Shown here piece after piece: positions 1 to 9,002 of a stretch of DNA of 33,677 nt. Source of the stretch: Lachnospiraceae bacterium (GTDB lineage Bacteria; Bacillota; Clostridia; Lachnospirales; Lachnospiraceae); assembly GCA_022774705.1 (NCBI GenBank), contig JALFLM010000032.1, forward strand, positions 1 to 33,677. Reading direction: 5' to 3'. The notes beneath the pieces were generated by a model. That model searched no databases and had not been told where the DNA came from. It saw nothing but the letters and a program-made list of their open reading frames with translations. The position numbers and the translations under genes were made by a program. Each line of letters begins with the position of its first letter. The first letter of the stretch is position 1.

Positions 1-2
1 AG

Positions 3-767
3 ATTGCCAAGCTGACCAATACCGATGAACTGGATCTTTCCAGCATGGGCGAAAAGAAAGTAGCCCTTTTCTGCTGTATCCCGGATGCAGATACGTCTTT
101 GAACTATCTGGTAGGCATGATCTACAGCCAGCTTTTCCAGACGCTTTATTACATGGCAGACCGTGTGCATGGCGGTGCCCTCCCGGTTCCGGTCAACTGC
201 ATTATGGATGAGTTTCCAAACGTATCCCTGCCCAATGAGTTTGAGAAGATCCTGGCAACCTGCCGATCCCGTTCCATTTACTGCAGCATCATCATCCAGA
301 ACATGAGCCAGCTAAAAGCTCTGTTCAAGGACTCCTGGGAGAGTCTGGTGGGAAACTGCGATGAGTTTTTATATCTGGGCGGCAACGAAAAAGAGACACA
401 CAAATATGTATCAGAATTACTGGGAAAAGAAACCATAGACACCAATACCTACGGGCAGACCAAGGGCAAATCCGGCAGCTACTCCACCAACTTCCAGCAG
501 AGCGGAAGGGAACTGTTACAGCCGGATGAAGTCCGCATGCTGGACAACCAGAATGCCCTTCTGTTTATCCGTGGGGAGCGGCCCATACTGGATGCCAAGT
601 ATGACCTGATGAAGCATCCCAACATCCGGTATACCGAGGACGGTGGAGCCGGCCCGTTCAACTATGCGAAAGCACCGCTGGCACATGACGATTTTACGTT
701 TGACGAAACAAGATATGACGATTACGAACTGCTTCTGGATGAGGACATCATCGGGGAGCTTTTTTGA
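3..767 (+). CDS. VirD4/TraG-type conjugation coupling protein, C-terminal part
   Basis: The reading frame is open from base 3, so the 5' part of the gene lies left of the window. Coupling proteins are inner-membrane ATPases that bring the relaxase-DNA complex to the type IV secretion channel. The visible part holds the Walker B-like stretch NCIMDEFPNV and the RecA-like C-terminal half (EKILATCRSRSIYCSIIIQN, then NCDEFLYLGG). It ends in an acidic tail (DDYELLLDEDIIGELF). The Walker A motif and N-terminal membrane segments should be upstream. The next gene, a pilin-like protein, starts 14 bp after the stop, so this is the first visible gene of the transfer operon. Confidence 0.88.
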   Translation: MAKLTNTDELDLSSMGEKKVALFCCIPDADTSLNYLVGMIYSQLFQTLYYMADRVHGGALPVPVNCIMDEFPNVSLPNEFEKILATCRSRSIYCSIIIQNMSQLKALFKDSWESLVGNCDEFLYLGGNEKETHKYVSELLGKETIDTNTYGQTKGKSGSYSTNFQQSGRELLQPDEVRMLDNQNALLFIRGERPILDAKYDLMKHPNIRYTEDGGAGPFNYAKAPLAHDDFTFDETRYDDYELLLDEDIIGELF

Positions 768-781
768 TGGGAGGAATGCCA

Positions 782-1141
782 ATGAATTTACTGAAAAATA
801 AGAAACACACAGAAACCAAGAAAGAGACCGCACTGCTGAAGATGAAGAGAGGGCAGAAGAAACTGTTTGTCCTGTATGCGGTCATGGTGCTGACGATCTG
901 CATCGGGGCAACCTGCGTTTACGCTGCAGGCGATCCGCTGACCGTAGTCAATAACCTGTCCACCTTTATCTTTTCCCTGATCCGAGCCATTGGCCTGATC
1001 CTGCTGGGATTTGGTATTGTGCAGGTCGGCCTGTCCTTAAAGAGCCACGATCCAAGCCAGAGGGCAAATGGATTTTTGACACTGGCAGGCGGTATCATCA
1101 TTACCTTTGCAAAAGAGATCCTGGACCTGATCATGGGATAG
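782..1141 (+). CDS. Maff2-type / VirB2-like small membrane protein
   Basis: This protein of about 119 residues has a basic N-terminus, a hydrophobic segment ending in a signal-peptide-like VYAAG (about residues 29-48), then two further hydrophobic stretches (about 60-78 and 95-115). This is the layout of the Maff2 family found beside VirB6 and PrgI in Gram-positive conjugative elements, thought to act as a pilin-like or channel component. A GGAGG at 770-774 sits 7 nt before the ATG at 782. Upstream in-frame TTG and ATG codons (764-776) are too close to that site. The family assignment comes from size, topology and position; the exact role is inferred. Confidence 0.75.
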   Translation: MNLLKNKKHTETKKETALLKMKRGQKKLFVLYAVMVLTICIGATCVYAAGDPLTVVNNLSTFIFSLIRAIGLILLGFGIVQVGLSLKSHDPSQRANGFLTLAGGIIITFAKEILDLIMG

Positions 1142-1159
1142 GAAGAGAGACTAGAAGGG

Positions 1160-1181
1160 GAGCCATGCGACAAGCTGGCTC
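1160..1181 (+). other. Intercistronic hairpin between pilin-like gene and virB6
   Basis: GAGCCA (1160-1165) pairs with TGGCTC (1176-1181) around a 10-nt loop, in the 75-bp gap between the two genes. No T-run follows, so it is not a classical terminator. It could stabilise or process the pilin message. Confidence 0.4.
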
Positions 1182-1216
1182 TCCGCTCACTTTTGCAGGA
1201 TGGGAGGTGAAACTGT

Positions 1217-2056
1217 TTGAGTGATAACTGGATCGTACAGAATCTAAATTCTGCCTTGCAGACCTGGAGTGACAAGCTGGCTGAGATCTGGACACTGCTG
1301 ACGCAAAACCCGGAGAATTTCAAGGGCGGTGCGATCTGGAGTGTGATGACGAACATCAACGGTGGACTGAAAGCCATCGGGTACGGCCTGCTGGTTCTGT
1401 TCTTTGCAGCGGGGCTTGTGAAAACCTGTGGAAGCTTCACGGATATGAAAAAGCCGGAACACGTCGTGAAAGCCTTTATCCGATTTGCACTGGCACAGGG
1501 AGCCGTCATGTCCGGCATGGAGCTTCTGACTGCAATCTTTTCCATAGTGCAGGGCATCGTGACAAACATCATGTCCCACTCCGGGATGGCAGGGGGAACC
1601 GTAACGGAACTGCCCTCGGAGATCGTGGACAAGATCGAAGCGGTGGGAATGCTGGAATCCATCCCGTTGTGGATCGTAACCCTATTGGGAAGCCTGCTGA
1701 TTACGGTATTGTCGTTTGTCATGATTCTGACCGTATATGGAAGAATGTTCAAGCTGTACATGTATACAGCCATCGCACCGATTCCGCTGGCAACCTTTGC
1801 CGGGGAGCCGACCCAGTCCGTGGGGAAGAACTTTATCCGTTCTTACGCCGGGGTATGTCTGGAAGGAGCCATCATCGCACTGGCCTGCATCATCTTTTCG
1901 GTGTTTGCGGCAAGCCCGCCGGCCATCGGGGACACCAGCCTGTCAGCCGTGACCATTGTCTGGAATTACGTCGGGGAGCTGGTATTTAACCTGCTGGTAC
2001 TGGTTGGGGCAGTCAAGGCATCCGACCGGATCGTAAAAGAAATCATGGGATTATAG
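1217..2056 (+). CDS. VirB6/TrbL-like conjugal transfer membrane protein
   Basis: The 279-residue polytopic membrane protein has a short soluble N-terminus and about five to six hydrophobic segments (around residues 50-70, 85-110, 150-175, 180-200, 215-235 and 250-270). It resembles the VirB6/TrbL-like proteins of clostridial ICEs (CD1112-type), which form part of the inner-membrane channel. The TTG start at 1217 is supported by GGGAGGTG at 1202-1209. It lies between the pilin-like gene and a DUF4313 gene 11 bp downstream, the usual order in this family. It has no catalytic residues to check; the assignment rests on topology and synteny. Confidence 0.82.
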   Translation: MSDNWIVQNLNSALQTWSDKLAEIWTLLTQNPENFKGGAIWSVMTNINGGLKAIGYGLLVLFFAAGLVKTCGSFTDMKKPEHVVKAFIRFALAQGAVMSGMELLTAIFSIVQGIVTNIMSHSGMAGGTVTELPSEIVDKIEAVGMLESIPLWIVTLLGSLLITVLSFVMILTVYGRMFKLYMYTAIAPIPLATFAGEPTQSVGKNFIRSYAGVCLEGAIIALACIIFSVFAASPPAIGDTSLSAVTIVWNYVGELVFNLLVLVGAVKASDRIVKEIMGL

Positions 2057-2067
2057 GAGGCAAGAAA

Positions 2068-2505
2068 ATGGAAGAACCAAAGACACTAAGCTATGACTGG
2101 CAATATGGCCGGGAGGAATTATTTCTCCAGATAGACGGTTATGGGGAGGATGACAATCTCTATATCGGGCTTTACCACATGGAAGATGGATGCCCGGAAA
2201 GTTTTGCAGACCTTACGGTAAATCTGCCTTTTGCTCCACTGAATAATATCAATGAAGCCTATATTGATCACAATTTCAGTAAAGAAAAGCTCCATTTTAT
2301 AAGGCAGCATAAGCTGGGAAAGATACTGCCGGATACCGCATCCTCCGGTTACTGTATCTTCCAGAAAGTCGCATTTGATCTGAAAAAACTGGCAGAGCTT
2401 GATCCGGAAGGAACCAAAGCATTTATGGAAAGACATGGTATCCAGATAGAGGATGCACCAAAACAGAAACCAAAGAAAAAACAGAGATCACAAAGAGAAA
2501 GGTAG
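2068..2505 (+). CDS. DUF4313-type conjugation-operon protein
   Basis: This soluble protein of 145 residues has a mixed alpha/beta N-terminal part (residues 1-125) and a strongly basic tail (KQKPKKKQRSQRER). It fits the DUF4313 proteins that sit between VirB6-like and PrgI genes in clostridial ICEs. Its function is unknown. A GGAGG at 2056-2060 precedes the ATG by 7 nt, and the next gene begins 8 bp after the stop. The basic tail may contact nucleic acid or the membrane surface, which is speculation. Confidence 0.65.
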   Translation: MEEPKTLSYDWQYGREELFLQIDGYGEDDNLYIGLYHMEDGCPESFADLTVNLPFAPLNNINEAYIDHNFSKEKLHFIRQHKLGKILPDTASSGYCIFQKVAFDLKKLAELDPEGTKAFMERHGIQIEDAPKQKPKKKQRSQRER

Positions 2506-2513
2506 AAAATGAC

Positions 2514-2948
2514 ATGGAAGTGAAAATGAATAAAGAAATCCGCGACTATCAGGAGGCAATGTTCTGGGGCTTAAGTTTCCGGCAGTGCCTTTTTTCAGTG
2601 CTGGCAATTCTGGCAGCCCTTGGGATCTATTTTATTACCAGGAAATACGCCGTAGAACAGGTAACCGGATGGCTGTGTGTGCTTGGGGCGGCTCCCTTTG
2701 CAGCCTGTGGCTTTTTCCGTTACCACGGCATGACTGCGGAACAGTTTGTATGGGCAGTCATCAAATCCGAACTGCTGTACCCGAAACGGCTGGTATTCAA
2801 ATCGGAGAACCTGTACTTTTCCTGCATGGAAGAAAGCCTGCAGCTAGGTGAAAAGATGATGGGAAACGGAGCGGAGCTTCTGGAGAAGAAGCGGACGAAA
2901 CAGAAGAAACCAAAGAAACTAAGAGGAAGGGGTGATGCCTTTGATTAA
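2514..2948 (+). CDS. PrgI family conjugation membrane protein (VirB3-like)
   Basis: The 144-residue protein begins with the family's conserved start (MNKEIRDYQEAMFWGLSFRQ), followed by two membrane segments (about residues 24-45 and 50-68) and a basic cytosolic tail. PrgI proteins occupy the VirB3 position next to the VirB4 ATPase in Gram-positive type IV secretion systems. An alternative start is the ATG at 2526, which gives the canonical N-terminus. The 3' end overlaps the VirB4 gene by 14 bp, suggesting translational coupling. Confidence 0.85.
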   Translation: MEVKMNKEIRDYQEAMFWGLSFRQCLFSVLAILAALGIYFITRKYAVEQVTGWLCVLGAAPFAACGFFRYHGMTAEQFVWAVIKSELLYPKRLVFKSENLYFSCMEESLQLGEKMMGNGAELLEKKRTKQKKPKKLRGRGDAFD

Positions 2949-5271
2949 AACCCTGAATCAGACACTGAAACAGGACAAAGAAAAATTCAAAGTACCGAAG
3001 TCTGTCCAGCAGGCCATCCCGATCCGTAAGATCTGGCCAGATGGGATTTTCCAGGTGGAGAGCAAGTATTCCCGTACATTCCGGTTTACGGATATCAACT
3101 ATTCCATTGCCAGCAAAGCGGACAAGACGGAAATGTTTCTGGATTACTCGGAACTTTTAAATGCACTGGATTCCGGCTGTACGGCGAAGATCACCCTGAA
3201 CAACCGCAAGATCAACAAGGAAGAATTTGAGCAGTCCCTGCTGATTCCAATGAAAGGGGATGGGCTGGATGAATACAGGAAGGAATACAACGATATGCTC
3301 CTTTCCAAAATCTCCGGTACCAACAACAGTATCTACCAGGAACGTTATCTGACTGTCAGCGTCCACAAGAAGAATATCGATGAAGCCAGGACATACTTCG
3401 CCCGTGTGGGAACGGATATCATCACCCATCTGGCCAAGCTGTCCTCCATCGGGGAAGAGCTGGATGCGGAACAGAGGCTCCAGATCTTCCGGGACTTTTT
3501 CAAGGCAGACGTTCCGCAGAGCTTTCCGTTTGATATGAAAGCCTTTGCGAAAAAGGGACACAGCTTCAAGGACTGGATCTGCCCGGACACGATGGAGTTC
3601 CACAACGACCATTTCAAGCTGGGTGAGCAGTACGGCAGAGTCCTTTTTATGGAAGATTACGCCAGCTATGTAAAGGATGAGATGATCTCCGAACTGTGCA
3701 GCCTTGGCAGGAACCTGATGCTGTCCATTGACATTATTCCGGTGCCTACAGATGAAGCGGTGCGTGAGATCCAGAACCGACTGCTGGGTGTAGAGACCAA
3801 CGTGACGAACTGGCAGAGACGCCAAAATGCAAACAATAACTTTTCTGCTGTGGTTCCCTATGACATGGAGCTGCAGAGAAAAGAAACCAAGGAGATGCTG
3901 GACGATCTGACCACCAGGGACCAGAGGATGATGTTCGGTATCCTGACAATGGTACATATGGCAGACAGCAAGAAACAACTGGATTCCGACACGGAAACCC
4001 TGTATTCCATTGCAAGAAAGCACCTCTGCCAGATGGCAACTCTGAAATGGCAACAGGCCGATGGGCTGAATACTGTCCTGCCGTATGGCCTGCGGAAGAT
4101 CGATGCGGTGCGTACCCTTACCACAGAATCCACTGCCGTCCTGATTCCGTTTCATACGCAGGAGATCATGCAGCCGGGCGGCATCTACTATGGGCAGAAT
4201 GCCGTCAGCAAAAATATGCTGGTGGCAGACCGAAGGAAGCTGTTAAATGGAAACTCGTTCCGACTGGGAGTCAGTGGTTCAGGAAAGAGCTTCTCGGCAA
4301 AGGAAGAGATCGTAGACCTTGCCCTTTCCACAGAAGATGACATTCTCATCCTTGATCCAGAGTCGGAGTTTACTTCTCTGGTGGAAGCCTTAAACGGAGA
4401 GGTCATCCAGATCTCGGCAACCTCCGATACCCATCTGAATGCACTGGATATGGACTCTGCCTATGGCAATGACCGTAATCCTCTGATTGAAAAGTCGGAA
4501 TTTATCCTGTCCCTGTTTGAGCAGCTTGTAGGAGCCGGAAACCTTTCGGCAAAGGAAAAATCCATCCTCGACCGCTGCACCGCAGATGTGTACCGGGATT
4601 ATATGAGGGGCGGATACCAAGGGCAAGTGCCGACCTTAAAAGACCTGTACCGACAGCTCATGCTCCAGCCGGAGGAAGAAGCCAGAGGGCTGGCATTGTC
4701 TTCGGAATTGTTTATCAATGGCAGTCTGAACACCTTTGCCCAGGAAACCAATGTCAATACGAAGAGCCGTATCATCGACTATGACATCCGGGAGCTGGGC
4801 GAACAGTTGATGCCCCTTGGCATGCTGGTCACACTGGATTCGATTTTCAACCGTGTGATCCAGAACTGGAAGAAGGGAAAAACGACATGGATCTTTGCGG
4901 ATGAGTTTTATCTGCTGTTCCGCTACGAATACAGTGCGGACTTTTTCTACCGTCTGTACAAGCGTATCCGTAAGTATTCCGGTTTTGTAACTGGGCTTAC
5001 CCAGAACGTAGAGGAACTTCTGAAATCCGATACCGCCCGCCTGATGCTGGCAAACAGTGAGTTCCTGATCCTTTTGAATCAGGCCACTACCGACCGGGAT
5101 GAGCTTGCGGCACTTCTGAATATTTCAGACAACCAGTTATCCTACATCACCAATGTGGGTGCCGGCCACGGCCTGATCCGCTGCTCTGGAAATCTGGTGC
5201 CATTTGAAAATTCGTTCCCAAGAAACACCAAGCTGTACCGTCTGATGACGACCAAGCCGGGCGAAGCGTAA
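2935..5271 (+). CDS. VirB4/TraE-type conjugation ATPase
   Basis: The protein of about 778 residues powers the type IV secretion machinery. The N-terminal half (residues 1-430) is the VirB4-specific domain. The C-terminal half is a RecA-like ATPase with Walker A GVSGSGKS at about residues 445-452 and a Walker B-type TWIFADEF near 650-657. The end (GHGLIRCSGNLVPFEN) matches the conserved VirB4 C-terminus. A GTG at 2932 is also in frame, but the ATG at 2935 is better placed behind AGGAAGGGG (2923-2931). It lies directly after PrgI, as in other clostridial ICEs, and looks intact. Confidence 0.93.
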   Translation: MPLIKTLNQTLKQDKEKFKVPKSVQQAIPIRKIWPDGIFQVESKYSRTFRFTDINYSIASKADKTEMFLDYSELLNALDSGCTAKITLNNRKINKEEFEQSLLIPMKGDGLDEYRKEYNDMLLSKISGTNNSIYQERYLTVSVHKKNIDEARTYFARVGTDIITHLAKLSSIGEELDAEQRLQIFRDFFKADVPQSFPFDMKAFAKKGHSFKDWICPDTMEFHNDHFKLGEQYGRVLFMEDYASYVKDEMISELCSLGRNLMLSIDIIPVPTDEAVREIQNRLLGVETNVTNWQRRQNANNNFSAVVPYDMELQRKETKEMLDDLTTRDQRMMFGILTMVHMADSKKQLDSDTETLYSIARKHLCQMATLKWQQADGLNTVLPYGLRKIDAVRTLTTESTAVLIPFHTQEIMQPGGIYYGQNAVSKNMLVADRRKLLNGNSFRLGVSGSGKSFSAKEEIVDLALSTEDDILILDPESEFTSLVEALNGEVIQISATSDTHLNALDMDSAYGNDRNPLIEKSEFILSLFEQLVGAGNLSAKEKSILDRCTADVYRDYMRGGYQGQVPTLKDLYRQLMLQPEEEARGLALSSELFINGSLNTFAQETNVNTKSRIIDYDIRELGEQLMPLGMLVTLDSIFNRVIQNWKKGKTTWIFADEFYLLFRYEYSADFFYRLYKRIRKYSGFVTGLTQNVEELLKSDTARLMLANSEFLILLNQATTDRDELAALLNISDNQLSYITNVGAGHGLIRCSGNLVPFENSFPRNTKLYRLMTTKPGEA

Positions 5272-5302
5272 GAGCAGTACAGACCGGGACTGGAGGTGAG
5301 AG

Positions 5303-7294
5303 ATGAAGGATATCAAAACCAAAGAAGTTACAACAAAACCAAAGACCAAAAATCCTGCCTCCAGAATCCCCAAGGAGCTGATGCGGACGGCCATACTGGA
5401 GAGCAAGGAAAAATCCCAGACCATCGCAAATGCCAGGGATAATGATATGGGAGAACAGTCCCCATCAGAATATGCCAGTGGGAAAGTCTCATCCGCAGAG
5501 GAATGGGCTGCCAGAAAGACTGGCAGAACCGTAACCAGAGCTGGAAAGACAGCAGCACAGGCTTCCTACGAGAAGATCAAAACAAGAGCCGCGGGCAAAA
5601 AAGAAGCACAAGAAAAAGCGGAGAAAGAAGCTTCCAGAGGAACCGGGGACACACAGGCTCCTGATCAGGCCAGCCGGGAAGCACCGAAGCAGAAGAGTCG
5701 GGAACAGGCGGTATCCCGTGTGAGGATCAAAGAACGGGAAAACCAGGAAGTCCAGATCCAGAAAGCACAGCGGCAAAAGGCGATTTCAGATGCTGTCAAA
5801 ACGAAAGAACAGAAGATCCGGGCAGCCAGGGAGACACCGAGAATCCAGAATGGGCAGGAGCTACCAGAAACGAAGCGGTTCTCCATCCGAGAACAGAGCC
5901 AGAAAGCGGCAGCAACAGATACCGCAAGGCAGAATGCCATTCGTCAGAAACAGCCGGAAACCATCTGGATCAAGGAGAAGCCAAGGAAGCCGCCGGAGCC
6001 GAAAACCATGCAGAAGCGTACTATCAAGACGGCTCCCCAGTCTGCGAAGATCAGCGCCCAGCCAGAGCAGAAGCTCCGAGTGGCCAGCTCCAATGCTCTG
6101 ACAGCCCGGATGCAGAATCAGATGGAACGATGGGCTGCGAAACAGGCGGCAAAGAAAGCAGCCTTGCAGACTTCCGATGGAGTCCGCCGGATACAGAAAA
6201 CGGCAAGGGCAGGGGAGAATACCTTCAAGGCAGCCAAAGCCGCCGTGGAAGCGGCAGCGAAAACCGTACAATCCATGATGGCTGCTCTGGGAGCCGCCGG
6301 AGCGGTCATGGTTCTGCTTCTGGTTATCATAGTCGGAATCATAGGAGGTGCGGCATTCTCTGGAACTTCGGAGAGCAACGAAGCACTTAGCCAGGAAGTC
6401 CTTTCCTATACGTCAACCATCCAGAAATATGCCAACCAGTATGGAATCTCCGAATACGTCTCGGTGATACAGGCAATCATGATGCAGGAATCCGGTGGCC
6501 GGGGGACAGATCCCATGCAGAGCAGTGAGTGCCCATACAACACCCGGTACTCCAACAGCCCAAATGCAATCCAGGATGCAGACTACTCCATACAGGTGGG
6601 AATCCAATATTATGCGGACTGCCTGAAAGAAGCCGGATGCACCAGCCCACAGGATATGGACAAGCTGAAGCTGTCCCTGCAAGGGTATAACTACGGCAAC
6701 GGATACATAACGTGGGCGCTTCGAAACTACGGGGGCTACAGTGCAGAAAATGCCCTGCAGTTTTCCAACGAGCAGGCGGCTTCGCATGGCTGGAGTGCCT
6801 ATGGAGATCCAGAATACGTCCCTCATGTCCTGCGGTATTATTCCAGCGGCGGATTGTTTGCCGGCCTGTTTGGAGGCAACGGCCAGATCGTATCCGTGGC
6901 ACTTACCCAGCTTGGAAATGAAGGTGGCCAGAAGTTCTGGTCGTGGTATGGCTTTGACAGCCATGTAGCATGGTGTGCCTGCTTTGCCAGCTGGTGTGGG
7001 GATCAGGCTGGACTGATCGAGAGCGGCAAGATGCCGAAGTTTTCCATGTGCGATGATGGAATTGCATGGTTCCAGAGCAAGGGAAAATGGAAGAGCCGGG
7101 GATACTCGCCAGCACCCGGAACCCTGATCTTTTTTGACTGGAACGGGGACGGAACCTCAGATCATGTGGGAATCGTGGAGAAAACCGAGGGAAATGTCAT
7201 TTATACAGTAGAAGGAAACACCAGCAATATGGTTGCCCAGAGAAGTTATAATATAAATGACAATACAATTATGGGTTATGGACTGATTAATTGA
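5303..7294 (+). CDS. Membrane-anchored lysozyme-like / CHAP peptidoglycan hydrolase
   Basis: This 663-residue enzyme opens peptidoglycan for the conjugation channel. Residues 1-310 are a long Lys/Gln/Ala/Arg-rich cytosolic region. A single membrane segment lies at about 325-352. A lysozyme-like domain follows (about 375-520) with candidate catalytic Glu396 in MMQESGG, then a CHAP amidase/endopeptidase domain (about 525-663) with Cys558 in AWCACFASW and a downstream DHVGIVE histidine. This is the two-domain plan of Tn916 Orf14/CwlT-type proteins. The start follows GGAGGTGA. The last 20 or so codons are suddenly AT-rich and end GYGLIN, so the 3' end may have been rewritten where the cargo begins. 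Confidence 0.9.
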   Translation: MKDIKTKEVTTKPKTKNPASRIPKELMRTAILESKEKSQTIANARDNDMGEQSPSEYASGKVSSAEEWAARKTGRTVTRAGKTAAQASYEKIKTRAAGKKEAQEKAEKEASRGTGDTQAPDQASREAPKQKSREQAVSRVRIKERENQEVQIQKAQRQKAISDAVKTKEQKIRAARETPRIQNGQELPETKRFSIREQSQKAAATDTARQNAIRQKQPETIWIKEKPRKPPEPKTMQKRTIKTAPQSAKISAQPEQKLRVASSNALTARMQNQMERWAAKQAAKKAALQTSDGVRRIQKTARAGENTFKAAKAAVEAAAKTVQSMMAALGAAGAVMVLLLVIIVGIIGGAAFSGTSESNEALSQEVLSYTSTIQKYANQYGISEYVSVIQAIMMQESGGRGTDPMQSSECPYNTRYSNSPNAIQDADYSIQVGIQYYADCLKEAGCTSPQDMDKLKLSLQGYNYGNGYITWALRNYGGYSAENALQFSNEQAASHGWSAYGDPEYVPHVLRYYSSGGLFAGLFGGNGQIVSVALTQLGNEGGQKFWSWYGFDSHVAWCACFASWCGDQAGLIESGKMPKFSMCDDGIAWFQSKGKWKSRGYSPAPGTLIFFDWNGDGTSDHVGIVEKTEGNVIYTVEGNTSNMVAQRSYNINDNTIMGYGLIN

Positions 7295-7330
7295 TAGCCA
7301 TATTATAAGATTTCTTTGCTTAAAACCAAA

Positions 7331-7367
7331 TTTCCAGGCAAAGCATTATTATATGCCTGCCTGGAAA
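7331..7367 (+). repeat. Inverted repeat after the conjugation operon
   Basis: TTTCCAGGCA (7331-7340) and TGCCTGGAAA (7358-7367) form a perfect 10-bp stem with a 17-nt loop. No T-run follows. It lies 37 bp after the CHAP gene, in the short gap 7295-7540 that holds no gene. Confidence 0.55.
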
Positions 7368-7414
7368 AGGGGAGATATCTATATAAATCTGTTATAACAG
7401 AATTGTTGTTAGGC

Positions 7415-7462
7415 GATGCCGTTTAAAAAATTGGGTACCCGGAGGTTTAAACGGCATCTTTT
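7415..7462 (+). terminator. Probable terminator of the conjugation operon
   Basis: GATGCCGTTTAAA (7415-7427) and TTTAAACGGCATC (7446-7458) are a perfect 13-bp inverted repeat followed by TTTT. The loop itself contains the palindrome GGGTACCC (7433-7440). A role as a recombination site at the cargo border is an alternative. Confidence 0.6.
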
Positions 7463-7540
7463 GAACTTGCAGGGATAAGAATAAAATAATAATGTGGTAA
7501 AAATATGGTGAAATGAAAAAAATTTAATTTGCAGGCTATT

Positions 7541-8530
7541 TTAGAGTTTCCGATATTCAGATGGCGATACATGAAATATTTCTTTAAAGGCAATAGAAAA
7601 TTTACTTTGGCTTTCGTATCCAACACATTTGGCAATCTGGGAGACACTGTCATCTGTATCCTTAAGTAATCTGGCAGCTTCTTTCAATCTATGTTCTTTC
7701 ATATGTGCGGCAATGGAATCACCATATACTGCCTTGAATACCTCTTTTAACGTTGAGGTATTGACAAGAAACTGTTTGGATAATTGTTCGATTGTGATTC
7801 GTTCTCCAAGGTTCTGCATCATATATTCATGTATTTTTTTGATCAGTTCCGTTTGCTCGGACGAATAGGAGGAAGGTGTTTTTGCATGGGAATCAGGGAG
7901 CGTGCTTAGGTATAAAAAAAGTTCCAGAACTTTTAATTTGCATATATCGTTCTGGATCTTAGAAGATATTTTATCAATACCGAAAAAAAGATGTCCGATC
8001 TGCTCATTTCCTGAAAAGACAGAGAAATTTTTATCATAGCAAAGATTAGTAATCCAGGACAGATCAGAAATACCTTTTTTTAATGGATATTCGGAAAGGG
8101 TATGTTCCAGATATTCAGGAGCTACGAACAGGGAGATACCTTTGTAGTAACCTAAAGGAAAGTAAAGAGTAGAGTGTACACAGTTATCCATACGATGAAC
8201 AGACAGATCCCCGCTGCCAAGGTAGATATGGCTGGAATGATCAAGTTCCCATTCTAAACGTCCATGCTGGCAAAAATCAATCTGGATCAGAGATTCATAT
8301 GCCGGATGATATCCGGAAAGACTGTTTGCCCGGAAAGTAAAAAAAGTCATAAAACATCCGGGGAAGAGTGGAAGAATGGTTGCTTTTCCAGTGCCATTTA
8401 TTTTGGTTTGAAAATTCATTTTTTGTGGAAAGATATCTGTATTCAAAGATGTTTTTCCTAAAATTTTTATATTTCCATATGGAATATCCTGTAATTCCTG
8501 TGAAATTAAATTCTGATCATATACAGCCAT
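7541..8530 (-). CDS. AraC family transcriptional regulator
   Basis: The 329-residue regulator has an unrecognised N-terminal sensing region (1-225) and a C-terminal AraC/XylS double helix-turn-helix (about 230-329). The second helix-turn-helix is clear from VSQIAKCVGYESQSKFSIAF followed by FKEIFHVSPSEYRKL. An AAGAGG lies upstream of the ATG. The gene sits 19 bp behind arsR on the same strand, so both are probably transcribed from the divergent control region at 9003-9052. A link to metal response or to siderophore-type control is suggested by neighbourhood only. It is the first complete gene of the AT-rich cargo. Confidence 0.85.
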   Translation of the reverse strand: MAVYDQNLISQELQDIPYGNIKILGKTSLNTDIFPQKMNFQTKINGTGKATILPLFPGCFMTFFTFRANSLSGYHPAYESLIQIDFCQHGRLEWELDHSSHIYLGSGDLSVHRMDNCVHSTLYFPLGYYKGISLFVAPEYLEHTLSEYPLKKGISDLSWITNLCYDKNFSVFSGNEQIGHLFFGIDKISSKIQNDICKLKVLELFLYLSTLPDSHAKTPSSYSSEQTELIKKIHEYMMQNLGERITIEQLSKQFLVNTSTLKEVFKAVYGDSIAAHMKEHRLKEAARLLKDTDDSVSQIAKCVGYESQSKFSIAFKEIFHVSPSEYRKL

Positions 8531-8549
8531 AAATTGAAACCTCTTTTCT

Positions 8550-8924
8550 TTAGCGTGTATTGGATGGACAGGTTATTTCAAGTGTTTTTTCAATACTCAG
8601 ATGCAGCAGGCGGCTCTGTTCTGTATCGGATGCTTTATAGCAGACTTCCTTTCCATTTCGCCGGCTGGTTACAAGACCGTTTGATTTTAAAAGACGCAGA
8701 TGATGAGATACCGCCGGGCTTGTCATACCCATCAATGTAGAAATATTGAGGACACATTCTTCACAGTGACATAGCAGCCAGAAGATACGTAAACGGCTGG
8801 TGTCTCCGAGAAGTTTAAAGATATCGGCAGCAGCTCCAAAGTTTTCTGCATTAGAAAGCTGAGGAAGAAGTTCTTCCACATTTTTTTCCTCATGGTTATG
8901 AGGTAAATGAAATTCAGATGTCAT
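8550..8924 (-). CDS. ArsR/SmtB family metal-responsive repressor (Cys-type site)
   Basis: The winged-helix repressor has about 124 residues. The core GDTSRLRIFWLL, then SPAVSHHLRLLKSNGLV and the wing RRNGKEVCYKA, are typical of the family. A CHCEEC cysteine cluster sits just before the recognition helix, where ArsR/CadC proteins bind thiophilic metals. A His-rich N-terminus (FHLPHNHEE) could add ligands. The C-terminal helix lacks the D-x-H...H-x2-E zinc site seen in the second repressor (11374-11658). AAGGAG lies 7 nt before the ATG whose complement is at 8922-8924; a longer start at 8996 has no such site. It likely controls the divergent HMA-ATPase operon and itself. Confidence 0.88.
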   Translation of the reverse strand: MTSEFHLPHNHEEKNVEELLPQLSNAENFGAAADIFKLLGDTSRLRIFWLLCHCEECVLNISTLMGMTSPAVSHHLRLLKSNGLVTSRRNGKEVCYKASDTEQSRLLHLSIEKTLEITCPSNTR

Positions 8925-9002
8925 AATCAGGCTCCTTTTCTTTTGAGATTGTTCCATTTGGAAGATGTTTGGTTCTGTTTGGAAGAAGAAAACCAAAGTG
9001 TG

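Noticed and set aside
919-1773. 284-codon minus-strand frame
   Set aside because: It is antisense to the pilin-like and VirB6 genes, which have conserved domains and good ribosome sites.
3157-4155. 332-codon open frame on the minus strand
   Set aside because: It lies wholly opposite the VirB4 ATPase, has no ribosome site or recognisable domain, and its composition mirrors the coding strand.
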